From positions 1-22,214 of IMG/VR virus record IMGVR_UViG_3300028834_000005: a DNA stretch of 22,214 bases; one strand, written 5' to 3'. Every line of letters begins with the position of its first letter. Position 1 is the stretch's first letter. The stretch is from a virus. Position numbers and translations under genes: made by a program. A model generated the notes under the pieces. The model did not search any database, was not told the origin of the DNA, and saw nothing but the letters and a program-made list of their open reading frames with translations. Positions 6,455-13,488 of this stretch are shown here, piece by piece.

Positions 6455-7791
6455 TCTTCAAATCCTAAAATCGAATTTGCAAAAATTATACTCTCAAGTG
6501 CTTGTTGTAATTTAGGATTATCAAAAGCTTCTATTTTTTGCAAAGCTTCTTCATAAGAGGAGCAATTGTTTAGTATTTTATAAACGATATTAAATTCTTC
6601 TTTAATATCGTTTAAATCGGTATTTATTAATTGTTCTTCTTGATATGTTAGGGGCTTGTTGAATTGAGAATTGAGAATTAATTGAGAATTATTTCGATAG
6701 GTTTTATTTTTTTTCTTAATAGGGATTTTTAATGTTTTTGAAATATACTCTTCATCCACTTCATATCCGGAATCGTTTAGAGTTTTTATTATTTGTGTTA
6801 ATTCTTTTTTATTAACTTCATTTTCAAATATAAATTCGAACTTAACTTCTTTAAAATTCGAATTTAGTTTAATGATTTTATTTAAAAATTTCGTTACTTC
6901 TTCTTGAATGAATTCCGCATCGGCTTTTATTTTTTCTCTTAATCTTTCGTTTGTGGTTTTACTAAGAGCGTATGAGCCTTGTTTTGAGCCGTCTGATGCT
7001 ATTCCTTGTCCTGTAATATAATGAGAGATTAAATTGTCAAAATAATTGATAAGAGATAAAAAATCGGCTTGATTTGAGACTTTTAGCGAATCAATTTCCA
7101 TATCTTTCGGGAATATTCCAAAGCTGTTGCTTTTTAGATTTGTTAGTTCCACTAAGAGTTCTTTTATATCTTCTTCATTATCGGCAGATGTTTTTACAAT
7201 TAGCGGCGGAATGGCAAGAGAGTCGAAATATTGCATATTTAGAGTAATTGCGGTATGTTTTAAAATTGCATAAAAGATTATTTTATATCCTAGATTTTCG
7301 TTATGAATTTTTTCGCTTCCGGTGTGATTGTAAAAGATTATGTTTTGAAGGGTTTTTAGGTAGATCCGTTTTGAGGTGTTTTTTTCTATAAAATAATACT
7401 CTTCTTTTAATTCGTCATATTTTAATGCAAGAGGAGAGATTTTTTTTAAACTCGGGTATAAATAATTATCCTTTATTTCAAAAGCCATATCGATAATTGA
7501 AAATCCGTAATATATCGCATCGCTTAGCATTTTTATAAGTCTTTTTATATTAAATTCTTTTAAAAATTTTTCTAAGAAAGGATTAGTGTTTTCGATTTTA
7601 TAATTAAGTGCGAGTATTCCGTCTCTTCTTTTATCCACACCTTCGGCTATTTTTAGATCTCTTGTTAAGAATAGATAATATAAATTCATAAGCTTTTCGA
7701 AATCATTAGTTGCAATTGCTTCTTTTACATCGTTTATCGTTATAAAATAGACCTCTTGTTGCGTTAAAAGACTTGGCAGATTGTATTTCAT
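6451..7791 (-). CDS. Mu gp29-like portal protein (DUF935)
   Basis: This 446-residue protein forms the DNA gate at one capsid vertex. Recognisable DUF935 stretches are the early VDKRRDGILALNYKI, the SDAIYYGFSIIDMAFE region, the helical LLVELTNLKSNSFGIFPKDMEI, and TGQGIASDGSKQGSYALSKT with the following helix. The start is ATG 7791 because the ribosome site AAAGGAG overlaps an alternative in-frame GTG at 7797. A linker near residue 370 (NNSQLILNSQFNKP) is encoded by copies of the GAGAATT heptad (6661-6690), an apparent repeat insertion in a coding region. The gene ends in ATGA with the F-like gene. Confidence 0.88.
   Translation of the reverse strand: MKYNLPSLLTQQEVYFITINDVKEAIATNDFEKLMNLYYLFLTRDLKIAEGVDKRRDGILALNYKIENTNPFLEKFLKEFNIKRLIKMLSDAIYYGFSIIDMAFEIKDNYLYPSLKKISPLALKYDELKEEYYFIEKNTSKRIYLKTLQNIIFYNHTGSEKIHNENLGYKIIFYAILKHTAITLNMQYFDSLAIPPLIVKTSADNEEDIKELLVELTNLKSNSFGIFPKDMEIDSLKVSNQADFLSLINYFDNLISHYITGQGIASDGSKQGSYALSKTTNERLREKIKADAEFIQEEVTKFLNKIIKLNSNFKEVKFEFIFENEVNKKELTQIIKTLNDSGYEVDEEYISKTLKIPIKKKNKTYRNNSQLILNSQFNKPLTYQEEQLINTDLNDIKEEFNIVYKILNNCSSYEEALQKIEAFDNPKLQQALESIIFANSILGFEE
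6661..6690 (+). repeat. GAGAATT heptads inside the portal coding sequence
   Basis: The plus strand reads GAATTGA GAATTGA GAATTA ATTGAGAATT, that is, rotated copies of GAGAATT, the unit of the array at 13487-13682. On the coding strand they translate in frame into an Asn/Ser/Gln/Leu-rich linker, so the reading frame is kept. Confidence 0.6.
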
Positions 7792-7811
7792 CTTCACTCC
7801 TTTAAAATATA

Positions 7812-7852
7812 CGTTTAAATTGCGTTTAAATTCGTTTAAATTCGTTTAAATA
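7812..7852 (-). repeat. Four CGTTTAAATT decamers in front of the portal gene
   Basis: CGTTTAAAT(T/A) occurs four times at about 10-bp spacing (7812, 7823, 7833, 7843; one extra G after the first) in the 90-bp gap between the large terminase and portal genes. This is the only sizeable gap inside the head operon. Each unit carries the palindrome TTTAAA and the phasing is about one helical turn. That would suit cooperative protein binding, or the units may simply be slippage repeats. Confidence 0.65.
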
Positions 7853-7881
7853 ATTTAAAAGGTATCTACATACTTAAAATA

Positions 7882-9339
7882 CTAAAAATCGTATTTAAAG
7901 CCTTTAAATGAAAAATTTTTAAGATGTTTTCTTACAAGCTTATAATCCACTCCCGCACTTATTTGAAATGCACGTTTTGCCATTTCGCTTGCATCAAGCA
8001 AATCGTCATGAGCGGATTTAGGGTATGTATCCAGCTCGTCTATTAAAAGGGATGCTTTTTTATCTATTAAGATAGTTTCATCTTTTATAAGGGGCGCTAG
8101 AGAATTTATTCTAAGTTCTTTCGGAATGTTGTTTTTAAACTCTTGAATACTAAGAGTAATTTCACTCTCTTTTGCGACTTTTTTTAAAACGTCTTTGAAA
8201 AACTCCTGATAAGCTACCGTTTCGATAGCAATTATAGTTCTTGCAATTTTCGAATATTTTATATATGTCTTAATGATTTTTTCAATCATATCGGTAGGAT
8301 TTTTTTTATATCCGAATGCCGTAAGATAAAATCTTTTTTCATCGGCTTTATAGCCTAAGGAGGCAATTGCAAAATAATCACCTTTTGTTTTGCCTAAAGC
8401 AGGGTCTATTCCTATAGAGTAAAAATCGCATTTAGGAGCACTCTCATATGTTTTATAATGCGGAAATGTCAGTGTTTCTTCGGATAAAGGGATATTTTGG
8501 TATTCTTGTAAAAAGGCTTCTTTATCTTCTTGATATTCTTTTTTAATTTCATTAACATCAAGTTCGCTATCATCAAGTTTGTATGTCGTAAAATCCAATA
8601 CAAGAGGAAAATTTTTGTAAAAATCGACTTCCTCTTTTAATCTTGCAAGAAGAGAATCGTGATGTAAAATTGTCCCTATTATGAGAATATTATAAAATTT
8701 TTTTCTGCTGGGTAATCTTTTTATTACCTTTTTATACCAATTGTATAGTTTGTCTCTTTGGGCTTTGTTTTGGACGTTTTCGTCATTTTCTATGTCATCA
8801 AGAATTATTAAATCCGGACGAAATGATAAAAATCTTTTTCCTCTGATTTTCGCCCCCGCACCGTATGCGGCGATTTTTACTAAAAAATCGTCTATTTTTA
8901 CGATAACTTCGGTAGTGAGAGATTTAATAACTTCTATATTGAAATCTTGTTTGAAAATTTCGTTTGATATTAACTCTTCATTTATTAAATCGAAAATATC
9001 TTTTGCTAAATTTTCACTACTTGAGATTATGATTATAAATCTTTTTTCTTTTTGGATTAGTTTCCATAATAGGAAAAGATTTGAAATTAGTGTTGTTTTA
9101 GCAGCACCTCTATATGCGGTTATTAATACTTCTTTATTTGTTTTTAAGATTTTATTTAATTCTTTATGGACGAATTTTCTAAAAATTGATGTTTCTTTTT
9201 TTGCAAATTCTATATGATGAGGAAAATAGCTTTTTATAAAATAAAAAAAGTCTTTTTTCGCTTTTTTCTTATCAATCGGGTCTTTTATGAGATTTGGTAG
9301 CTCTTTTAAATATAGCTTTAACTCCTGAATATCAATCAC
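7882..9339 (-). CDS. Terminase large subunit (Mu gp28-like)
   Basis: This 485-residue motor and nuclease cuts phage DNA and packs it into the head. The ATPase part has a Walker A-type AYRGAAKT (residues 75-82), Walker B LIILDD (177-182) and the coupling motif IIGTILHHDS (220-229). The nuclease part has the first Asp in GIDPALG (Asp312), IAIETVAYQ near 373 and the final HDDLLDA (Asp445/446/449). The start is a GTG at 9339 with AGGAG in front, overlapping the small-subunit stop by 8 bp. Length and motif order are normal for the family. Confidence 0.92.
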   Translation of the reverse strand: MIDIQELKLYLKELPNLIKDPIDKKKAKKDFFYFIKSYFPHHIEFAKKETSIFRKFVHKELNKILKTNKEVLITAYRGAAKTTLISNLFLLWKLIQKEKRFIIIISSSENLAKDIFDLINEELISNEIFKQDFNIEVIKSLTTEVIVKIDDFLVKIAAYGAGAKIRGKRFLSFRPDLIILDDIENDENVQNKAQRDKLYNWYKKVIKRLPSRKKFYNILIIGTILHHDSLLARLKEEVDFYKNFPLVLDFTTYKLDDSELDVNEIKKEYQEDKEAFLQEYQNIPLSEETLTFPHYKTYESAPKCDFYSIGIDPALGKTKGDYFAIASLGYKADEKRFYLTAFGYKKNPTDMIEKIIKTYIKYSKIARTIIAIETVAYQEFFKDVLKKVAKESEITLSIQEFKNNIPKELRINSLAPLIKDETILIDKKASLLIDELDTYPKSAHDDLLDASEMAKRAFQISAGVDYKLVRKHLKNFSFKGFKYDF

Positions 9340-9781
9340 TCACTTCTCCTATTATTTCATCTGCGTATTTACTTAAAAACTCCGCTAAGCTTTTATTTTG
9401 GGTTTTTAGAGCAAGAGAAGAGATTTTTAAAAGAGTGTTTTTTACAATTTCTTCTTTTTTTAGTTTTATTGTGTGTTTTGAATTTGCGTTTATGTTTTTT
9501 AGTTTATAGTATGTTTTCGTATATTTTTCTAAAAGTGTAAGCTTATTTGCAAGATCGCTTTGTTTTAACTCTGTTAATGCCTTATCCCATTCTTTAATAA
9601 GCTCTAATAAAAACTCTTTTTCTTTAGAATTTGCATCTATTACCTGCTCGGATAGTAATAATTCGTCCCATTTTTCTTTTTTCTTCCAATTACTAATTGT
9701 TTGTCGGCTTACACCCAAAATAGCCGCAATTTCTTTTAAAGAGAAGTTTTGTTTGTATAGTTCGTATGCTTTTTTATGCAT
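9332..9781 (-). CDS. Terminase small subunit-like HTH protein (Mu gp27-like)
   Basis: This 149-residue protein has an N-terminal helix-turn-helix: YKQNFSLKEIAAILGVSRQTISNWKKKEKW (residues about 8-37). A long helical region with repeated charged residues, suited to oligomerisation, follows. The large subunit follows directly with an 8-bp overlap. Small terminases bind phage DNA and start packaging. The call rests on the HTH and the gene order; sequence identity in this family is low. Confidence 0.75.
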   Translation of the reverse strand: MHKKAYELYKQNFSLKEIAAILGVSRQTISNWKKKEKWDELLLSEQVIDANSKEKEFLLELIKEWDKALTELKQSDLANKLTLLEKYTKTYYKLKNINANSKHTIKLKKEEIVKNTLLKISSLALKTQNKSLAEFLSKYADEIIGEVSD

Positions 9782-10133
9782 AATTTTCCTTTAAACTTTT
9801 TACATAATCTATGCTAAATTGCTCGTTTACTTTTATAGTTACATCGTATGTAACGAAAAATTTCCCAAGTTTTAAAGGTTTCATATCCACTACTTCAAAA
9901 TATTCATATTGAATTTTTAATAATTTATTTAAAAGCTCTCGGAGTGAGTTTAAATCATCTTGAGTTAGTTGATTTTTTATTATGTATATATGAAAAATAT
10001 AATCGACAAACTCAAAACGATTAGGTTTTATGTGAGAAAAAAATATATACTCTCCGGGAGTGTTGGGCTCTTTTGTAAGTAAAATAAACGGATGGATTTG
10101 TTTTAATTCATCTATTTTTTTCATTATATCCAT
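9774..10133 (-). CDS. Hypothetical structural protein, probable Mu gp37-like tail terminator
   Basis: This 119-residue protein has a mixed strand-helix pattern (PFILLTKEPNTPGEYIFFSHI, IFHIYIIKNQL, FFVTYDVTIKVNEQF). No diagnostic motif is visible. It follows the gp36-like gene and precedes the small terminase, each with short overlaps. In Mu the gene after gp36 is gp37 (DUF1834, tail completion/terminator), and the length and fold-like strand pattern agree. The assignment is mainly by position. Confidence 0.5.
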   Translation of the reverse strand: MDIMKKIDELKQIHPFILLTKEPNTPGEYIFFSHIKPNRFEFVDYIFHIYIIKNQLTQDDLNSLRELLNKLLKIQYEYFEVVDMKPLKLGKFFVTYDVTIKVNEQFSIDYVKSLKENYA

Positions 10134-10432
10134 ACATTCTCCCTTGTTGATACTTTAACTCTAAATTCCCCGCTATCGGTGATAATCGGAGCTTCTTTAA
10201 GTCTTTTTAAAGCCTCTTTATAGGCGTTTTGAATATTTTGCGGAACTTCAAGGTTTACACGAATAAAAACTCTATAAAGCGCAATATCTAAAATAAAAGG
10301 TTTTTGTAGTTTTTTTTCTTTTACTATCTCTTTCGTATCTTCAATTGCATTTTTTATTACATCATCACTAACATAATCCGGATTTGAAAGGATGGAGGAT
10401 AAAACCTCCTTAACGGATGATACTGCTATCAT
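10124..10432 (-). CDS. Mu gp36-like head completion protein (DUF1320 type)
   Basis: This 102-residue mainly helical protein contains the pattern seen in gp36/DUF1320 and related head-tail connectors: an N-terminal helix with NAIEDTKEIV, then LDIALYRVFIRVNLEVPQNIQNAYKEALKRLKEAPI (residues about 43-78). It shares an ATGA overlap with the capsid gene stop, as in the Mu T-gp36 order. It probably joins the capsid vertex to the neck. Confidence 0.65.
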   Translation of the reverse strand: MIAVSSVKEVLSSILSNPDYVSDDVIKNAIEDTKEIVKEKKLQKPFILDIALYRVFIRVNLEVPQNIQNAYKEALKRLKEAPIITDSGEFRVKVSTRENVWI

Positions 10433-11307
10433 TTACTATCCGGTGTTGATTTTGCTATAAGTTGCCATAAGCCGTATCCTGCATTGTGCTCCGCATCAAC
10501 TCCGTATCTGAATGCAGCTCTCATAAATACCGCCTCGTCATCCGGTTTATCCATTGCCGTGAATGTGATTGGTTTTGATATTTGTAAAATTAACGGTTTT
10601 ATCGGTTTTGTAGTATCCGTTAAATACCAACTTTTTTCATCCGTTAATTCCGAAGAAACTAAAATATCGGCCATGTTTTTTGTTATATTGGTAGTTCCGT
10701 CTATTTGATCCGATTTTAATATTTTTAGAGCTTTTTCTTCAAGTTGAGGCGGAATTACTAAGAGATTCGGTTTTATTTTTAAGTTTCTGTTGCTTTCACT
10801 TCTTATGCTCATAAGAAAAGCTCTTACTTTTAAGAAATTTTCTTGTGTTAAGTCTAAATTAAAAAGATTTGTGTAGGTTTTTTCTCCTAATTTATGCTCG
10901 CCGAAAAATTTTTTTCCATCATAACATATGTCGTTTTTTTCAAGCAGTCCGAAAACAAGTTCGTCATAATGCGTTTTTGCAGCTGCAGCCATTGATTGGA
11001 TTCTAGGTTTTACAACTCCTAGCGTATCATATATAATATGGTCTCTATCAATTTCAATAGTGGCTTCAAATCTTTTTTTAGTAATTGTGTATTTATAGGC
11101 TTTTAAGTCTTTTAATTCTCTATCACCTATCCACTCTCTCATATTAGGTATATCACCAAGCCAAGCATAATCAACACTAATTGCTTTTGCCTTTACAACC
11201 GTTGCAACTTTATCATAATTAGTCGGATACTCTTTAAAAACTCTATTAAACTCGTCTTTAAAGGCTTTTGAAATTGTTTTTAATGTTTGTGAATTTAACT
11301 GTGCCAT
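10429..11307 (-). CDS. Major capsid protein (Mu gpT-like)
   Basis: This 292-residue protein builds the icosahedral head. It carries the gpT family signature near the N-terminus, AWLGDIPNMREWIGDRELKDL (about residues 48-68), followed by YTITKKRFEATIEIDRD (73-89), the helix around RIQSMAAAAKTHYDELVFGLL (102-122), the LLVIPPQLEEKALKIL stretch and the final FMRAAFRYGVDAEHNAGYGLWQLI. The length is slightly below Mu gpT (305 aa). It follows the protease/scaffold gene directly, as in Mu. Confidence 0.93.
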   Translation of the reverse strand: MAQLNSQTLKTISKAFKDEFNRVFKEYPTNYDKVATVVKAKAISVDYAWLGDIPNMREWIGDRELKDLKAYKYTITKKRFEATIEIDRDHIIYDTLGVVKPRIQSMAAAAKTHYDELVFGLLEKNDICYDGKKFFGEHKLGEKTYTNLFNLDLTQENFLKVRAFLMSIRSESNRNLKIKPNLLVIPPQLEEKALKILKSDQIDGTTNITKNMADILVSSELTDEKSWYLTDTTKPIKPLILQISKPITFTAMDKPDDEAVFMRAAFRYGVDAEHNAGYGLWQLIAKSTPDSK

Positions 11308-11308
11308 A

Positions 11309-11629
11309 TTAATCCTCCCATCCTAATTCTTTTAGTAAATTGTTGTGATTGTTTTGTGTGTCTTGAAAATTGTTTTTTTGTGTAAATCCTAAAGGCTCTC
11401 TTGTTTCAAGATAGCTTTTTAGAGCATCTAAAGGCATAGCTTTTAAGGCTTCTTTTTCCGCCGGCAGGATTTTATTATCTTTAATTGCCGCATTTAAGTG
11501 AAACTCTTTTAAATCGGAGATTAGTTTTTTAATTTGCTCTTCTTTTTGGTTTAGCTCTTTTTGAAGTTTAGTGATTTGAGATTCTTTTTGGTTTATTTCT
11601 TTTTGAAGTTTAGTGATATCTTCTTTCAT
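11309..11629 (-). CDS. Nested Z-like head scaffold from an internal start
   Basis: Inside the protease gene and in the same frame, ATG at 11629 (residue 136 of the full protein) is preceded by a near-perfect AAAGGAGAG ribosome site at the usual spacing. Translation from here gives a 106-residue, coiled-coil, helical protein without the protease domain. This is the same design as Mu, where Z is made from within I. The strong internal site is seen directly; the scaffold role is by analogy. Confidence 0.7.
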   Translation of the reverse strand: MKEDITKLQKEINQKESQITKLQKELNQKEEQIKKLISDLKEFHLNAAIKDNKILPAEKEALKAMPLDALKSYLETREPLGFTQKNNFQDTQNNHNNLLKELGWED

Positions 11630-12034
11630 TTTCTCTCCTTTGTTTATTTCAAGCTCGAAATTAGGGTTATTTACTAATGCAACCGCTTCAATACTTTCAA
11701 CGTGCCTATTTTCCCCTACTATAAATTCCGGTGATAAATAGCGGTAGTTTTTGTTTTTGATTAACTCTTTTCCTTCTTCGTTAAGAGTTAAGCGTGCATA
11801 TACTCCGTCTTCTTTCAATTCTAAAGTGTTGACATCAAACCAACCGACAGCCGCACATCCTTTTTCGGTAAAGCAGTGCTCTATATTTAAAGGTAGATCC
11901 ACTCCTTTCGCTTTTGTTTTTGCAATTGTGTTTTCATCCACAATAAACACTCTCCCATCAAAGCCGGTTATAGTGCCTGCGGGTGAAATTTTTACGACCT
12001 CTTTGGCGTTGAATTCGATTCTTACGCTTCCCAT
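11309..12034 (-). CDS. Mu gpI-like prohead protease/scaffold
   Basis: This 241-residue protein has an N-terminal serine-type protease domain (residues 1-130) with His53 in LPLNIEHC, AAVGWFDV (61-68), DGVYARLTLNEEG (76-88) and Ser101 in YRYLSPEF. A scaffold half follows, whose coiled coil repeats ITKLQKEINQKE twice (140-163). In Mu the protease matures the head and the C-terminal half also exists as the separate scaffold Z. The same nested arrangement is visible here (see next entry). The start has AAGGAG four bases before the ATG. This is the first gene of the head operon. Confidence 0.9.
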   Translation of the reverse strand: MGSVRIEFNAKEVVKISPAGTITGFDGRVFIVDENTIAKTKAKGVDLPLNIEHCFTEKGCAAVGWFDVNTLELKEDGVYARLTLNEEGKELIKNKNYRYLSPEFIVGENRHVESIEAVALVNNPNFELEINKGEKMKEDITKLQKEINQKESQITKLQKELNQKEEQIKKLISDLKEFHLNAAIKDNKILPAEKEALKAMPLDALKSYLETREPLGFTQKNNFQDTQNNHNNLLKELGWED

Positions 12035-12174
12035 TTCCTCTCCTTAAAAGTTCTTCGTAATTTTTGAATAAATTTTGAGATATTTCGTCCAAATACGTAG
12101 GCATACCGCATATAGATAACAAAGCGTAAATTTTCAGGGAAAATTGCAAAAGAAAAGCCAATAAAGGAAGTAAA
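12035..12174. promoter_or_regulatory. Divergent promoter region of the head and lysis/tail operons
   Basis: This 140-bp gap separates the first genes of the two late operons, so both promoters should lie here. It holds a ribosome site for each side, a compact AT-rich block with TATAGATAAC (12111-12120) that could give -10 elements on either strand, and the inverted repeat AATTTTC-AGG-GAAAATT (12129-12145). A consensus promoter is not evident, which fits activator-dependent late promoters. Confidence 0.45.
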
Positions 12175-12567
12175 ATGATAGATGCTATTTTAGGGCTAGT
12201 TGGAAAAGTAGCGGATAAATTCTTTCCTGATAAAACACAGCAAGAGAAGTTTAAGCACGAATTAGCACTTGAAATGATGAGAGAAGCTAGCAAGGAAAAT
12301 AGTGAATTTAGAAACTTTTTTATTAAATATGAGGGCGAATTAAAAGATATTCCAAAGTCGATGCAAATATTAAGAACAAGTGTTAGACCTGTATTAACCT
12401 ATGTTTCAATGGGAGCTTATATTTGGGGATTTTTACATCCTGAAACATTTACTCCACAGCAAATGGCTTTACTTAACAATTTACTTTTATTAATGCTTGC
12501 TTTTTGGTTTGGAGAGAGAGCAGTTAAAAATCTCGGACTAGTTGATGTGTTAAAAGGTAAGAAATGA
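12175..12567 (+). CDS. 3-TM holin-like protein
   Basis: This 130-residue protein matches the 'holin of 3 TMs' type found in gene-transfer agents and phages. An amphipathic N-terminal helix (DAILGLVGKVADKFFPDKT) and a charged helix are followed by RTSVRPVLTYVSMGAYIWGF (residues 67-86) and a second hydrophobic span, MALLNNLLLLMLAFWFGERAV (97-117). The RPxLTY and FWFGERA stretches are typical. It would make the membrane holes that let the cytoplasmic endolysin out. The start has AAAGGAAG in front. It is the first gene of the plus-strand late operon and overlaps the next by 4 bp. Confidence 0.8.
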   Translation: MIDAILGLVGKVADKFFPDKTQQEKFKHELALEMMREASKENSEFRNFFIKYEGELKDIPKSMQILRTSVRPVLTYVSMGAYIWGFLHPETFTPQQMALLNNLLLLMLAFWFGERAVKNLGLVDVLKGKK

Positions 12568-13055
12568 CAGAGGCGAGTTTTGCAATTAAAGATTTATTAA
12601 TGCTTGGAACTATATTAGTCTCAGTTGGAAGCTCATTTGCTGTTGCGAAGTTTCAAATAGGGAGGCTTGAAAAAAATCAGGAAAAGATAAGTGATGCTGT
12701 TACCGCAATTGGCAAAAAACTAGACATTATGAAAAATGATTTTACAGAAAATAAAACTATATGCGATAAAGAAATTGCATTTCTAAAAAAAGAGGTTGAT
12801 TATTTTAACGAGCACCATTTAACAAGAAAAGATATTGAGAATTTTGTCACTAAAAAGCATTGTGAAACTAGATTTAAAGAGGTTGTTCCTAAAAGCGAGT
12901 TTGAGCTTACTTTACAAAAAATTGACTTAAGGTTTAAGCACCTTGAAGAGGGGTTAGCAGAGGTAAAAAAGGACACAAAAGAGATAAACGAAACTTTGAA
13001 AAATTTAACTATTTTTTTGCATAAAAGATTAGGAAAAAATGATGAAAGAACTTGA
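12564..13055 (+). CDS. Membrane-anchored coiled-coil protein, possible spanin-like role
   Basis: This 163-residue protein has one N-terminal transmembrane helix (LLMLGTILVSVGSSFAVAKF, about residues 11-30). A long coiled coil fills the rest (about 32-155), with two Cys (67, 100 region) in the middle. The layout resembles an inner-membrane spanin or a phage DUF2730-type membrane protein. It is coupled to the holin gene by ATGA, which favours a lysis role. No outer-membrane lipoprotein partner is visible nearby, so the role stays open. Its 3' end overlaps the spike gene by 17 bp. Confidence 0.6.
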   Translation: MTEASFAIKDLLMLGTILVSVGSSFAVAKFQIGRLEKNQEKISDAVTAIGKKLDIMKNDFTENKTICDKEIAFLKKEVDYFNEHHLTRKDIENFVTKKHCETRFKEVVPKSEFELTLQKIDLRFKHLEEGLAEVKKDTKEINETLKNLTIFLHKRLGKNDERT

Positions 13056-13488
13056 GAGAAAAATTAACAACATTGTCCAATTAGGCACGGTAACAGAGGT
13101 AAAAAGTGCTGATGGTTTAGCGCTTGCAAGAGTAAATGTTTTAGGTCGTGTTACAGACTTTTTACCTGTGTTTATGTGGGCGAATGATTTTGTAAAAGTG
13201 TGGATGCCTATAAGAGTAGGACAGCAGGTAGCGGTATTAAGTCCGTTTGGTAACGCAAATAGCGGAATAATACTTCCGAGTGTGTATAACAAATCTTGCA
13301 AAGAGCCAAGCGGGGCAAGTGATGGTAATGTAGTAATTGATTTTAGCGGCGGAGTTAGGATTGATAGTGACGGGGTTAATTTAAATATTTTTGCGCCCGG
13401 ATTTTTAAATATTGCCGCAAGCAGTGGGATTAATATAGCAAGCGGTGGAGAGATAAATATTAGAGGAAGCAGGATTAATCTTAATTGA
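13039..13488 (+). CDS. Baseplate assembly protein V / tail spike
   Basis: This 149-residue protein is of the gpV (Mu gp45) type, the central spike below the tail tube. The N-terminal OB-fold part is ARVNVLGRVTDFLPVFMW and MPIRVGQQVAVLSPFGN. A repetitive beta-helix spike follows (DGNVVIDFSGGVRIDSDGVN and NIAASSGINIASGGEINI). Either ATG 13039 or ATG 13042 could be the start; the latter has better spacing to AGGA. The stop codon TGA shares bases with the first unit of the heptad array. The spike tip is probably the PAAR protein encoded next. Confidence 0.87.
   Translation: MMKELERKINNIVQLGTVTEVKSADGLALARVNVLGRVTDFLPVFMWANDFVKVWMPIRVGQQVAVLSPFGNANSGIILPSVYNKSCKEPSGASDGNVVIDFSGGVRIDSDGVNLNIFAPGFLNIAASSGINIASGGEINIRGSRINLN

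Noticed and set aside
8741-9217. Plus-strand open frame of 158 codons
   Set aside because: It is entirely opposite the conserved ATPase domain of the large terminase and has no family features.
11958-12293. Minus-strand frame with a peptide beginning MPTYLDEISQNLFKNYEELL in the divergent promoter gap
   Set aside because: The short stretch looks protein-like, but there is no ribosome site before its ATG. The rest runs in another frame through the protease gene, and the upstream part is antisense to the holin gene.
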